Source: Geobacteraceae bacterium
GTDB taxonomy: Bacteria; Desulfobacterota; Desulfuromonadia; Geobacterales; Pseudopelobacteraceae
DNA length: 64,000 nucleotides
NCBI GenBank assembly: GCA_016720395.1
Contig: JADKKR010000008.1
Location: 337,501 to 401,500, forward strand
Reading direction: 5' to 3'
A program made the position numbers and the translations under genes. Every line of letters begins with the position of its first letter. The first letter of the stretch is position 1. Of the stretch, positions 21,142 to 30,216 are shown piece by piece. Below the pieces are notes generated by a model, which was given only the letters and a program-made list of their open reading frames with translations, ran no database searches and was not told the origin of the DNA.

Positions 21142-21492
21142 CTAAACGGATTTCGTCTGAAAAAGCATATTCAGGATAAAGCTGAACAGGCTGAAAAGAA
21201 GCGCTGCCAGAAAAGCGGCTCCAAACCCGGCAACGTGGAATCCGTTCACCAGGTGGGCTGCCAGATAGAACATGACACCGTTGACCACCAGGGTGAACAG
21301 CCCCAGTGTCATGATGGTCACCGGCAGGGTAAGCAGAATGACCAGCGGCCTGAGGAAGGCATTCAGCAGACCAAGTACCAGTGTTGCGATCAGCAGATTA
21401 CCGAAACGGTCGATCTGGATTCCCGGCACCAGCTTCATGACGAAGAACAGGGCAAAGGCGTTCAGTACCCAGGTGAGTAAGAGTCGTGTCAT
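21142..21492 (-). CDS. Four-helix membrane protein of the YvlD / phage-holin-4-2 family
   Basis: A 116-residue protein with four hydrophobic segments and the family pattern LRPLVILLTLPVTIMTLGLFTLVVNGVMF split across the middle two. The role of this family is not established. It lies 13 bases after corA in the same direction, with the lipoprotein gene following. Confidence 0.85.
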   Translation of the reverse strand: MTRLLLTWVLNAFALFFVMKLVPGIQIDRFGNLLIATLVLGLLNAFLRPLVILLTLPVTIMTLGLFTLVVNGVMFYLAAHLVNGFHVAGFGAAFLAALLFSLFSFILNMLFQTKSV

Positions 21493-21505
21493 AGGCTTCG
21501 TGTGG

Positions 21506-22579
21506 TCAGAACCACCGCCTCCTTCTGAAGTACGTGATCATTGCAATGGTAAGTACGATCATGAACCCCCAGAGCATGAAGTAACCGTAACGCCACTCCA
21601 GCTCCGGCATATGCTTGAAGTTCATGCCGTAGACCCCGACCAGGAAGGTCAGCGGCATGAAGATGGTGCCGATGACGGTCAGGAATTTCATGACCTCGTT
21701 GATGCGGTTGCTGATGCTGGAAAGATAGAGATCCAGCATCCCGGAGAGGAGGTCGCGATAGGTCTCCACGGTGTCGATGACCTGGACGGTGTGGTCATAC
21801 ACATCGCGGAAATAGAGCCGGGTGTGCGGAGATAACAGGGGGCTGTCTCCCCGTTCCAGAAAGGAGACCGCCTCCCTGAGCGGCCAGACGGCCTTACGCA
21901 GGAAGATGATCTCCTTCTTGATATCATTGATCTCGTGCAGTGCGGTTGTATCGGGGGCCCGCGTAAGGTCTTCCTCAAGATTGACGATCCGCTCTCCCAG
22001 ATCCTCCAGTACGCTGAAGTAGCTGTCGACAATGGCGTCGATCAGGGCGTAGGCCAGATAATCGGCCCCCATACCCCGTCCTTTGCCCTTGTTAGCGCGG
22101 AGACGTTCGCGGATCGAATCGAATACATCACCCTGGATTCCCTCCTGAAAGGTGAAGAGATGGCTGGAACCGAGGATGATGCTGAGCTGCTCGGAGGTGA
22201 ACTCCCCGGCACCCTTTGGCCTGAGCATGCGCAGCACAATGAACAGGTACTCGCCGTAGTCCTCGATCTTGGGTCGTTGAACCGTATTGACGATATCCTC
22301 CAGGACCAGGGGATGCAGCGTGAAGCGCTCCCCCAGGTGGCGGATGATTTCAAGATCATGGACCCCTTCCACATTCACCCAGGTAATGCCGGGTCGTTCC
22401 AGATGTGGCAGGCAGTCGTCTACGGTATCAAAGCGCTGCTCTTCGAAGTTGTCCTGATCGTACCCGATAAGCTCGATGGACACCGCTGCGGCAGGGGTCT
22501 CGCCGATATGCACCAGGCTGCCTGGCGGCATGCCGGCCTTGATGGATCGTTTTTTCAGAAACTTCCGGTTGTTTTTCAT
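21506..22579 (-). CDS. corA: CorA-family magnesium/cobalt transporter
   Basis: A 357-residue protein with a large cytoplasmic N-terminal domain and two C-terminal membrane helices. The pore signature YGMNF follows the first helix, and the short basic C-terminus reads YFRRRRWF. It carries magnesium or related divalent ions inward. The ATG is directly adjacent to the pfkA stop codon, so the two are co-translated. Confidence 0.94.
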   Translation of the reverse strand: MKNNRKFLKKRSIKAGMPPGSLVHIGETPAAAVSIELIGYDQDNFEEQRFDTVDDCLPHLERPGITWVNVEGVHDLEIIRHLGERFTLHPLVLEDIVNTVQRPKIEDYGEYLFIVLRMLRPKGAGEFTSEQLSIILGSSHLFTFQEGIQGDVFDSIRERLRANKGKGRGMGADYLAYALIDAIVDSYFSVLEDLGERIVNLEEDLTRAPDTTALHEINDIKKEIIFLRKAVWPLREAVSFLERGDSPLLSPHTRLYFRDVYDHTVQVIDTVETYRDLLSGMLDLYLSSISNRINEVMKFLTVIGTIFMPLTFLVGVYGMNFKHMPELEWRYGYFMLWGFMIVLTIAMITYFRRRRWF

Positions 22580-23542
22580 CTAGATACCCAGGATATCGGC
22601 CATCCGCAGCAGGTCTTCGTTGAGTTTTTTCTGTCCGCCGTTGGCCACCATCTCCAGCAGCGTGGTTGTCAGTGACGCGGCCGAAAGGCCGACCATGACC
22701 CCCTTGGTGCCATTCATCAGAAGTTCGACCGATTTCCGGCCGAACCGGCTCCCCAGCAGGCGATCAAAGACCGACGGGGCGCCCCCGCGCTGGTAGTGAC
22801 CAAGTACAGTCACCCGGGTCTCGAATCCCACGGTGTCCTTGATGCCGTCGGCGATCGACTGGGCATTACCCACACCCTCTGCCATGATGATCAGGGCGTT
22901 GGTGCGCCCCTCTTCGTAACGTCGTCGCAACTGAAGGCACATCTCGGAAAGATCGAACTCCACTTCGGGCACGATCGCGAACTCGGCTCCGGTTGCAATG
23001 GCCGTGGTTGAGGCCAGGTAGCCGGAGTTGCGCCCCATGACCTCGACGATGAAGGCCCGGTCATGGGAATTGGCCGTATCCTTGATGCAGTCCACGGCAT
23101 AGATGATGTTGTTGAGTGCCGTATCGACCCCCAGCGCCATATCCGTGTAGGGAATGTCATTGTCGATGCTGGCCGGGATGCCGACCACCGGGAATCCCAT
23201 TCTGTCCAGTGCCAGTGCACCGTTCAGTGAACCGTCGCCGCCGATCACGATCAGACCTTCGACCCGTTCTTTGAGAAGGTTGTCAAGGGCCTTCCTGCGG
23301 CCTTCTTCGGTTCGGAACTCCTGGGAGCGGGCGGACTGAAGGAATGTGCCGCCACGCTGCAGTATTCCGGAAACCGCACGGGTGTCAAGCACCTGGAAAT
23401 CGTTCTTCAACAGGCCGGCATACCCCTTGTGGTAGCCGATCATTTCAATATCATTGGCAACGGCCGTGCGGGCAGCCGCGCGGATGGTGGCGTTCATTCC
23501 GGAGCAGTCGCCGCCGCTGGTCAGGATGGCGAGTCGTTTCAT
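22580..23542 (-). CDS. pfkA: ATP-dependent 6-phosphofructokinase
   Basis: A 320-residue glycolytic kinase. The nucleotide loop GGDGS is at 101-105 with glycine at position 104, the form associated with ATP rather than pyrophosphate use. The catalytic PASIDNDI is near 128, and EVMGRNSGYLA follows. It makes fructose 1,6-bisphosphate. The gene lies between the SRPBCC gene and corA in one operon. Confidence 0.96.
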   Translation of the reverse strand: MKRLAILTSGGDCSGMNATIRAAARTAVANDIEMIGYHKGYAGLLKNDFQVLDTRAVSGILQRGGTFLQSARSQEFRTEEGRRKALDNLLKERVEGLIVIGGDGSLNGALALDRMGFPVVGIPASIDNDIPYTDMALGVDTALNNIIYAVDCIKDTANSHDRAFIVEVMGRNSGYLASTTAIATGAEFAIVPEVEFDLSEMCLQLRRRYEEGRTNALIIMAEGVGNAQSIADGIKDTVGFETRVTVLGHYQRGGAPSVFDRLLGSRFGRKSVELLMNGTKGVMVGLSAASLTTTLLEMVANGGQKKLNEDLLRMADILGI

Positions 23543-23556
23543 AGGGGCCTCATGTA

Positions 23557-24021
23557 TTATGCCGGAGCGGTAAAAATTCTCTGCAGCGCAGTATGGCGGT
23601 AATCGAAGATCTTTTTCAGGCGCGGAGCAACGATCAGGTGATTCACCAGCCCGGCCAGCTGATCGTGTGCCAGCAGGTAGTGCACCAGGTCACGGACCTC
23701 GACGCCGTCCTCCACCTCGCGGAAAAAATGCTGATGATGCCAGAAACGATAAGGTCCAAAACGCTGCTCGTCAACAAAGAAATCGGGCTTCGAGACATGG
23801 GTGATCTCCGTAGTCCAGTTCATGCTGATTCCGAGGAGCGGCCGAACGGTGTAGGTAATGATCTGGCCGGCGTAGGTCGACGGCTGCTGGGTGGAGGTGA
23901 TGCGGAAATCCATGGCCGGCGGTGTGATCTTCACCAGGTTGCCCGGATCGGAAAAAAAACTCCAGGCGTCGTCAAGGGTGGCGTGAAGAGTCTGGATGCG
24001 TTCGAATGAAAAAGGTTTCAT
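23557..24021 (-). CDS. SRPBCC-superfamily protein
   Basis: A 154-residue START/SRPBCC-like ligand-binding fold, recognised by the N-terminal pattern ATLDDAWSFFSDPGNLVKITPP and the strand-rich middle (FVDEQRFGPYRFWHHQHFF). Members of this set are often annotated as cyclase/dehydrase or cell-division inhibitor-like, but no ligand can be deduced. It sits 21 bases after lgt. Confidence 0.82.
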   Translation of the reverse strand: MKPFSFERIQTLHATLDDAWSFFSDPGNLVKITPPAMDFRITSTQQPSTYAGQIITYTVRPLLGISMNWTTEITHVSKPDFFVDEQRFGPYRFWHHQHFFREVEDGVEVRDLVHYLLAHDQLAGLVNHLIVAPRLKKIFDYRHTALQRIFTAPA

Positions 24022-24042
24022 AAGCTCTCGCCCTGTTTCCTC

Positions 24043-24822
24043 TCACTGCTGCGCTGAACGGTACAGCCTGAAGGCCATGAAGCTGCCCAGCAGGAACATG
24101 GGCAGGCTCAGCAGCTGCCCCATGGAGAAAAAGGCCACCAGAAGGCCGAGATGGTCGTCCGGCTGGCGGAAGAATTCGATAATGAAGCGAAATAGTCCGT
24201 AACCGGCAACGAATGTCCAGCCGGCCACCCCGGTGACAGGCGACCTTCGGGACGCCGCCCGGACGATAAGGAACAGTGCCAGCCCCTCGAGAAGCGCTTC
24301 GTACAGTTGCGAGGGGTGACGCGGCAGGGGGCCGCCGCCGGGGAATATTATGCCCCAGGGCACATCGGTCTGCCTGCCGTACAGCTCGGCGTTAATAAAG
24401 TTGCCGATCCTGCCCAGCCCAAGTCCGACTGGTGCACACAATGCCGCCATGTCGATCAGCGTAAAAAATGGAATCTGCTTGCGGCGGGCATAGAGTGCAA
24501 AGGCAATGATGACGCCCAGAAAACCGCCGTGGAAGGACATGCCCCCTTCCCAGACAGCGAAAATCTGCAGCGGGTGTGCAAGGTAGAAGGGGAGTTTGTA
24601 AAAAAGGATATAGCCGAGCCGCCCGCCAAGCACGACCCCCAGCGCGCCGAAAAACACCAGATCCGCCACATCGTCCGCGGTCAGCGGCAGCTGCTTGCGG
24701 CGGGTTTCGGAGCGCAGAATCAGGTAGGTGGCGACGAAGGCCAGTACGTACATCAGCCCGTACCAGCGGAACTGGAGCGGGCCGATGCGAAGGAATACCG
24801 GGTCGATCTGCGGAAAATGCAT
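24043..24822 (-). CDS. lgt: Phosphatidylglycerol-prolipoprotein diacylglyceryl transferase
   Basis: A 259-residue inner-membrane enzyme that adds diacylglycerol to the lipobox cysteine. About seven hydrophobic segments are seen. The Lgt signature GRIGNFINAELYGR is near 136-149, and YGLMYVLAF and SFHGGFLG also match. It lies 15 bases downstream of serA. The product would modify the lipoprotein encoded further down the same operon. Confidence 0.96.
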   Translation of the reverse strand: MHFPQIDPVFLRIGPLQFRWYGLMYVLAFVATYLILRSETRRKQLPLTADDVADLVFFGALGVVLGGRLGYILFYKLPFYLAHPLQIFAVWEGGMSFHGGFLGVIIAFALYARRKQIPFFTLIDMAALCAPVGLGLGRIGNFINAELYGRQTDVPWGIIFPGGGPLPRHPSQLYEALLEGLALFLIVRAASRRSPVTGVAGWTFVAGYGLFRFIIEFFRQPDDHLGLLVAFFSMGQLLSLPMFLLGSFMAFRLYRSAQQ

Positions 24823-24837
24823 GGGGCCCCGGGCCGG

Positions 24838-26463
24838 CTAGGCGCCGCAGCCGCAACTGCGGCTGCACTTGCCGAGGCGCATATGCAGGGCCTTGATGAA
24901 GGTTGCATCAGTCGCGGCCTTGATCTCGTCCACGACATTCTGGGGAATGGCCGAATCAAGGGAGAGGATGACCATTGCCTCCCCTTTTTTCTCGCTGCGC
25001 CCGAGATTCATTGAGGCGATGTTGATCTCGTGCTGGCCCATGATGGTGCCGATCTTGCCGATCATGCCGGGGCGGTCACCGTAGTGCAGCAGCAGCATGT
25101 GCTCATCGGGTGCAAAATCCATGGAGTAATCGCGCAGCCTGACGATTCGCGGAGCGCCTTCAAAGAGGGTGCCTGAGATCAGGCGGCGTTTGCCGTTGCC
25201 TTCTGCGATCAGGGTGAGGACGTTGGAGAAGGCGTCGGCGTGGGTCGATTTGGTCTCTTCCACGACGATCCCCATCTGCTCGGCGATCAGCGAGGCATTG
25301 ACCATGTTGACATCCTGATCGACCATGCGGTTGAGCAGGGCCGACAGACCGCAGACGGTCAGGGGCGAACAGTCATAATGGGCGATGCTGCCGGCATAGG
25401 CGAAGGTCAGTTTTTCCGGATTGCTGTCCAGCAGCTGGATGCCGAAGTCGCACATGACGCTCATCAGGTTCAGGAAGGGTCGCATCTGGTCCATCAGGGC
25501 CAGGTCGAAGCGCGGGATATTGACGGCATTCTCCAGAGGCTGGTCATCAAGGTAGTTGATGATCTCTTTCGATACGTCGATGGCTACGTTGACCTGTGCC
25601 TCGAAGGTGTTGGCGCCCAGGTGCGGTGTCACCACCAGATTTTTGTGGGCGATCAGCTGTTTGAGAACCTCGGTTGCCGGCGGCTCCTCGCTCCAGACAT
25701 CAAAGGCGCCTCCCACAACCTTGCCGGAATTGAGGTTGTCCAGCATGGCCTGCTCGTCGATGATGCAGCCGCGGGCAACATTGAGGACGATCACGCCGCT
25801 TTTCATCAGGCCGAACTCACGCGCGCCGATCATGCCCCTGGTCTCGTCATTGAGCGGGGTATGTACGGTGATGATGTCGCAGTGCTTGTAGATTTCATCG
25901 TGGGATACCAGTTTGACGCCCAGATCATGGGCCCGCTTGACACTGATATAGGGGTCGCAGGCCAGGACATCGCACTCGAAGGCCTTCAGGCGTGTGGCAA
26001 CCCTGCCGCCGACCTTGCCGATGCCGATCACCCCGGCGGTCTTGCCCTTCAGCTCATGGCCGGTAAAGGGGCCCCGTTTCCACTCGCCGCTCTTCAGGCT
26101 GTTGTTGGCGGTTGTGACGTTGCGGCAGAAGGAGAGGAGTAGCGCCATGGTGTGCTCGGCTGCGCTGTTGGTGTTGCCAAAGGGGGCATTGACGACGATC
26201 ACCCCTTTGGAGCTGGCATAGTCAACATCGACATTGTCGATGCCGACGCCGGCCCGGGCAACCATCTTGAGGCGTGTGGCGGCATCCAGCAGAGGTCTGT
26301 CGACAGTCGTTCCGCTTCGGGTTATGATGACGTCATACTCGCCGATGACCGCCAGCAGCTCATCCTTTTTCAATCCGAGTCTCACATCCAGCTGGATGCG
26401 CGGTTCCTGGGTCAACAGGGCAAGCCCTTCGGCTGAAACTTCATCGGTTACGATAATCTTCAT
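24838..26463 (-). CDS. serA: D-3-phosphoglycerate dehydrogenase
   Basis: A 541-residue long-form SerA that oxidises 3-phosphoglycerate in serine synthesis. The NAD-binding segment GVIGIGKVGGRVA, the catalytic region with TVHTPLNDETRGMI, an intervening ASB-type domain and a C-terminal ACT domain (DRPGMIGKIGTIMG) are all present. ATG 26463 follows AAGGAG by 5 to 6 bases. The last nine residues, CSRSCGCGA, form an unusual cysteine-rich tail encoded by a perfect 9-bp inverted repeat. A predicted promoter lies at 26519-26547. Confidence 0.96.
   Translation of the reverse strand: MKIIVTDEVSAEGLALLTQEPRIQLDVRLGLKKDELLAVIGEYDVIITRSGTTVDRPLLDAATRLKMVARAGVGIDNVDVDYASSKGVIVVNAPFGNTNSAAEHTMALLLSFCRNVTTANNSLKSGEWKRGPFTGHELKGKTAGVIGIGKVGGRVATRLKAFECDVLACDPYISVKRAHDLGVKLVSHDEIYKHCDIITVHTPLNDETRGMIGAREFGLMKSGVIVLNVARGCIIDEQAMLDNLNSGKVVGGAFDVWSEEPPATEVLKQLIAHKNLVVTPHLGANTFEAQVNVAIDVSKEIINYLDDQPLENAVNIPRFDLALMDQMRPFLNLMSVMCDFGIQLLDSNPEKLTFAYAGSIAHYDCSPLTVCGLSALLNRMVDQDVNMVNASLIAEQMGIVVEETKSTHADAFSNVLTLIAEGNGKRRLISGTLFEGAPRIVRLRDYSMDFAPDEHMLLLHYGDRPGMIGKIGTIMGQHEINIASMNLGRSEKKGEAMVILSLDSAIPQNVVDEIKAATDATFIKALHMRLGKCSRSCGCGA
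24847..24866. repeat. Perfect inverted repeat inside the end of serA
   Basis: Arms gcagccgca and tgcggctgc are separated by two bases and encode the cysteine-rich SerA tail. No T-run follows, so it is not a standard terminator. Confidence 0.6.
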
Positions 26464-26518
26464 TACTGCTCCTTGAGATAGTGGAGTAAAGGCATGCTGA
26501 TTGAGCGCTAAGGGTGGA

Positions 26519-26547
26519 ATAATAGCCCTGCATTTAAAAAAATGCAA
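26519..26547 (-). promoter_or_regulatory. Predicted promoter of the serA operon
   Basis: On the minus strand TTGCAT and TATTAT are separated by 17 bases, about 55 bases upstream of the serA ATG. This is one of the best sigma-70 matches in the window. Confidence 0.6.
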
Positions 26548-26566
26548 GCATGGCCGACGGATTTAG

Positions 26567-26575
26567 TGGTATACA
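26567..26575 (+). promoter_or_regulatory. Possible extended -10 element for trmL
   Basis: TGGTATACA lies only about 10 bases before ATG 26586. If used, the mRNA would have almost no leader. No clear -35 is present. Confidence 0.3.
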
Positions 26576-26585
26576 CTCCGTTGCC

Positions 26586-27050
26586 ATGCAGCCATTCAAT
26601 ATTGTACTCATCGAACCGGAAATACCCCCCAACACCGGCAATATCGCCCGCCTGTGCGCTGCCACCGGCACCCGCCTGCACCTGGTGGGCAAACTGGGCT
26701 TCTCCACTGACGACCGCTACCTGAAGCGGGCCGGGCTTGACTACTGGGAGTTCGTCGACCTCCGTTACTGGCCGGACCTCAATGCGCTCAAGGCCGAAAA
26801 CCCGGACAGCCGCTTCCTCTATCTCAGCACCAAGGTCTCCCGCAGTTATCTGGAGGTCAGGTATATTCCCGGCGACTTCATCGTGTTCGGCAAGGAGACC
26901 AGGGGGCTGCCTGAAGAGCTGCTGGCGGACAATCCCGACACCTCCATCACCATACCGATGCCGTCCGAAAAGGTGCGCAGCCTCAACCTTTCTACCTCGG
27001 CAGGCGTCGTGCTCTACGAGGCCCTGCGCCAGAGCGGGGCACTGGGCTGA
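26586..27050 (+). CDS. trmL: tRNA (cytidine/uridine-34 2'-O)-methyltransferase
   Basis: A 154-residue SPOUT methyltransferase that methylates the wobble ribose of tRNA-Leu. Family motifs are VLIEPEIPPNTGNIARLC, LYLSTK, VFGKETRGLP and the C-terminal LNLSTSAGVVLYEA. The ATG at 26586 gives the usual N-terminus, but it lacks a clear ribosome binding site. An upstream in-frame ATG at 26550 would add 12 residues of poor similarity. The stop overlaps the truD start by one base. Confidence 0.93.
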   Translation: MQPFNIVLIEPEIPPNTGNIARLCAATGTRLHLVGKLGFSTDDRYLKRAGLDYWEFVDLRYWPDLNALKAENPDSRFLYLSTKVSRSYLEVRYIPGDFIVFGKETRGLPEELLADNPDTSITIPMPSEKVRSLNLSTSAGVVLYEALRQSGALG

Positions 27051-28270
27051 TGAAGAGGGAGTACCTGACTGGCATGCACCCCTACCTGACCGCCCCTATT
27101 CCCGGCACCGGAGGTTTCATCAAGGAATCTCCCGAGGACTTCATTGTCAGTGAGATCCCGGCCTATGAACCGTGCGGATCGGGTGAACATCTCTACCTGA
27201 CCTTCGAAAAACGCGGGATCACAACACTGGAGGCCATCCGCCGCATCGCCGGCCGGCTTAAGGTCCCCGAGCGTGATGTCGGATATGCCGGTATGAAGGA
27301 TGCCGCCGGTATTACCCGCCAGACGATCTCACTTCAGGGCACGAAACCCGAGAGCGCACTTTCACTGCAGCTGGACGGCATTTCGATCTGTTCCGCCATC
27401 CGACATTCCAACAAGCTCAAGCCCGGCCATCTCAAAGGCAACCGTTTTCAGGTCACGATCCGTGGTGTCTCCCTGACAGCAGCTGAATCAACTGCCGCAG
27501 TCCTGGAAATACTCAGGCAGCGCGGTGTTCCCAATTACTTCGGCCATCAGCGCTACGGCGCCCAGGGGAATTCGCACCTGGTCGGCGCTGCCATGCTGCG
27601 TGGCGACTGGCAGGGGGCTGTCGATTGCCTGATCGGTGTGCCGGATGCCGTACGGGATGCTGACTGGCGCGCTGCGATATCGGCCTATCAACGGGGTGAC
27701 CTGCCGGAGGCATTGCAGTGTTTGCCCCGGCACTGCCGCACCGAACGAGACATACTGCAGCGCCTGGCTGCACGGCCGGAAGCGTGGGAAAAGGCTTTTT
27801 CCGTGGTCCATCCGCGGCTGAAAAAACTCTACCTGTCGGCCTTCCAGTCCGCTCTGTTCGACAAGGTCGTGGAACAGCGGCTGGAGACAATCGACCGGGT
27901 CATGGCGGGTGACCTGGCCTGGAAGCATGTGAACGGTGCCTGCTTCCTGGTGGAGGACCAGGAAGCGGAGGCCTCCCGGGCGGAACGCTTCGAGATCTCG
28001 GCCAGCGGACCGATGTTCGGCAGTCGGATGACACAGCCGGCCGGTGCGGTAATGGCCATGGAGCAGTTGATCCTGAAGAAGGCGGGTGTCAGTCCGGGTG
28101 ATCCCGGCCCGGGAGGCAGGCTGCCTCTGCAGGGTGAGCGCCGCCCGTTGCGGGTTCCGCTGGTCGATGCGTTACACCGTGTGGAGGGGGATGTGCTGAT
28201 CCTGGAATTCAGCCTTACCAGAGGGAGCTATGCCACCTCCGTCGTGCGGGAGATAACCAAGATGTTTTAA
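27050..28270 (+). CDS. truD: tRNA pseudouridine(13) synthase
   Basis: A 406-residue TruD-family enzyme that isomerises U13 in tRNA-Glu. The catalytic loop GYAGMKDAAGITRQ has Asp84. The conserved NYFGHQRYG segment and the closing RGSYATSVVREI are also present. It is coupled to trmL by a TGATG overlap, so this is a two-gene tRNA-modification unit. Confidence 0.95.
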   Translation: MKREYLTGMHPYLTAPIPGTGGFIKESPEDFIVSEIPAYEPCGSGEHLYLTFEKRGITTLEAIRRIAGRLKVPERDVGYAGMKDAAGITRQTISLQGTKPESALSLQLDGISICSAIRHSNKLKPGHLKGNRFQVTIRGVSLTAAESTAAVLEILRQRGVPNYFGHQRYGAQGNSHLVGAAMLRGDWQGAVDCLIGVPDAVRDADWRAAISAYQRGDLPEALQCLPRHCRTERDILQRLAARPEAWEKAFSVVHPRLKKLYLSAFQSALFDKVVEQRLETIDRVMAGDLAWKHVNGACFLVEDQEAEASRAERFEISASGPMFGSRMTQPAGAVMAMEQLILKKAGVSPGDPGPGGRLPLQGERRPLRVPLVDALHRVEGDVLILEFSLTRGSYATSVVREITKMF

Positions 28271-28321
28271 GCTGACGATGGATTAACAAAAAACATAGAA
28301 AACCAAAAACAGAATAGTCAG

Positions 28322-28418
28322 TGTCTCACAGAGCGCACAGAGACACGGAGAACTGCAAATCATATTTTTATCTCTGTGCCTCTGTGAGCTCTAGCGAACG
28401 CGGTGAGCGAGTGAGATT
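28322..28418. repeat. Word-repeat element with inverted arms (cacagag type, copy 2)
   Basis: The left arm (28322-28353) reads tgtctcacagagcgcacaga and continues; the right arm (28369-28393) is its approximate inverse. The right side continues into gcgaacgcggtgagcgagtg. That extension and the adjoining gagctcta match, reverse-complemented and with one mismatch over about 31 bases, the segment at 39967-39998. Confidence 0.7.
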
Positions 28419-28440
28419 GATTTCAGTTTGGATATAAAAA

Positions 28441-28471
28441 AAAGCCGCCGGGGACATCCCCGGCGGCTTTT
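28441..28471. terminator. Bidirectional terminator between truD and ackA
   Basis: A perfect 14-bp stem (aaagccgccgggga / tccccggcggcttt) has a 2-base loop and T/A runs on both sides. It would serve both convergent genes. Confidence 0.88.
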
Positions 28472-28494
28472 CTGATAGTTATCAGATGCGTCTG

Positions 28495-29760
28495 CTACTT
28501 ACGGACGAACTCCGCCTTGGCAAACGAGTATTCGAACTGCATGTGGTCGGTGTAGCTGCCGTTGAGGATAGCCACCACATCTTCGGTGAAGACCAGCTCC
28601 TCGTCGGTGGGGATGACATAGACCTTGACCGGAGAATCGTCTGTGGTTATCAGCGTCTCCCGTTTGCGGGTCATGGCGCCGCTATTGCGCTCTTTGTCCA
28701 GGTGGATGCCGATGTGCTCCAAGCCTTCGATGGCCTTTTCGCGGATCAGGGCTCCCATCTCGCCGACGCCTGCAGTAAAGACCACTGCATCCAGTCTGCC
28801 CACGGCGGCCATGAAGGCGCCGATGTATTTCTTCAGGCGGTAGGCCTCGATATCCAGGGACAGCTGGCAGCGCTTGTCTCCGGCGTTGGCGTTCTCGATC
28901 ACGTCACGACGGTCGGTGAAGCGTCCGGTGATGCCGATGACGCCGCTCTTCTTGTTGAGGATGCTGTCGATCTCCTTGGCAGAGAGGTTCTCCTTCTGCA
29001 TCATGAAGGCCGGGATTGCCGGATCGATGTCGCCGCAGCGGGTGCCCATGACGGCTCCCTCCAGCGGGGTCAGCCCCATGGTCGTATCCACGGAGACGCC
29101 TGCCTTGATTGCGCAATGGGAGACACCGTTGCCGATGTGCATGGTGACGATGTTGCAATCTGACGGTTTTTTGCCGAGCAGTACCGATGCCCGTTTGGAT
29201 ACGTACAGGTGCGAGGTGCCGTGGAAGCCGTAGCGCCGGACCTGGTATTTCTCGTACCACTCGTAGGGCAGGGGATAGATATAGGCCTGCTCAGGCATGG
29301 TCTGGTGGAAGGCGGTGTCGAAGATGGCTACATGGGGGATGGTCGGCATAAGGGCCTGGGCCGCCTCGATCCCTTCGATATTGGGCGGATTGTGCAGCGG
29401 AGCCAGGTGCTGAACCTCTTTGACGGCATCCAGGACATTATCGTCGATCATGACCGAACAGGTGAATTTCTCACCGCCATGGACGACACGGTGGCCGACG
29501 GCAGAGATCTCGTCAACGTTTTTGAGTACGCCGTGGATCGGGTCGGTAACGGTCTTTATCAGAAGATCGATAGCCGCCTGATGGTTCGCACAGTCCTGCT
29601 CGTGGCGGTAGGTCTCACGCCCCGGGACTTCATGCAGGATGAAGGAATCGCCGATGATGACACGCTCGACCATCCCCTTGGCTACAACCTCTTTTTTATC
29701 CCAATCGAAAAGCTGGTATTTTACCGAAGAACTGCCGCAATTCAATGCCATTATGATCAT
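28495..29760 (-). CDS. ackA: Acetate kinase
   Basis: A 421-residue ASKHA-fold kinase that interconverts acetyl phosphate and acetate with ADP/ATP. The N-terminal ALNCGSSSVKYQLF, the second signature VGHRVVHGGEKF, RYGFHGTSH and TAGVGEMG are all present. No phosphate acetyltransferase gene adjoins it here. The start ATG follows GGGAGG by about 7 bases. It converges on truD with a shared terminator. Confidence 0.97.
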   Translation of the reverse strand: MIIMALNCGSSSVKYQLFDWDKKEVVAKGMVERVIIGDSFILHEVPGRETYRHEQDCANHQAAIDLLIKTVTDPIHGVLKNVDEISAVGHRVVHGGEKFTCSVMIDDNVLDAVKEVQHLAPLHNPPNIEGIEAAQALMPTIPHVAIFDTAFHQTMPEQAYIYPLPYEWYEKYQVRRYGFHGTSHLYVSKRASVLLGKKPSDCNIVTMHIGNGVSHCAIKAGVSVDTTMGLTPLEGAVMGTRCGDIDPAIPAFMMQKENLSAKEIDSILNKKSGVIGITGRFTDRRDVIENANAGDKRCQLSLDIEAYRLKKYIGAFMAAVGRLDAVVFTAGVGEMGALIREKAIEGLEHIGIHLDKERNSGAMTRKRETLITTDDSPVKVYVIPTDEELVFTEDVVAILNGSYTDHMQFEYSFAKAEFVRK

Positions 29761-29926
29761 TGCTGCCTCCCGTGAATAAACAGAGATTTATTTATAATAT
29801 CAATAAAAAACGAACAACCAGACTAAAAAAAATAACCGAAATAAAACTGTTTTTGATATATACATGACAACCTCTTTGAATTCAACATATTTTGTAAGTG
29901 TTGTGGATACAGAGGGGGTGTATTCT

Positions 29927-29955
29927 TTGCTGGACATTTGGAAAATGTGTATGGT
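29927..29955 (+). promoter_or_regulatory. Predicted promoter of the ferredoxin gene with an inverted repeat in its spacer
   Basis: TTGCTG and TATGGT are separated by 17 bases. The spacer holds ACATTT-GGA-AAATGT, a perfect inverted repeat that could be an operator. The transcript would start about 45 bases before the GTG start. The rest of the 29761-30006 gap is A+T-rich, with a TTGAATTCAA palindrome at 29876. Confidence 0.4.
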
Positions 29956-30006
29956 AAATTCTACAGGCTTCCGTAGTGAAGACCAATTTTTAAAGGAGGA
30001 AAAACC

Positions 30007-30174
30007 GTGGCTCACACCATTACCGACGATTGCACCAACTGTGCAGCATGTGAGGACTCCTGTCCTGTCAACTCCATCAGCGAGCAGGGCAACAAGCGCG
30101 TCATTGATGCAGACACCTGCATCGACTGCGGCGCTTGCGTGGATACCTGTCCCGTGAATGCCATCCATGCCTGA
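30007..30174 (+). CDS. 2[4Fe-4S] ferredoxin
   Basis: A 55-residue bacterial ferredoxin. Two classical cluster motifs CxxCxxCxxxCP are present: Cys9, 12, 15 and 19, and Cys38, 41, 44 and 48. This is the clostridial-type low-potential electron carrier. The start is GTG with a perfect AAGGAGG 7 bases upstream, and the N-terminus reads AHTITDDCTNCAAC. It stands alone between a predicted promoter and a strong terminator. Confidence 0.96.
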   Translation: MAHTITDDCTNCAACEDSCPVNSISEQGNKRVIDADTCIDCGACVDTCPVNAIHA

Positions 30175-30216
30175 TCTCTGTTCAACAGGGTGAAGTATTG
30201 ATGCACATCAAGCAAC

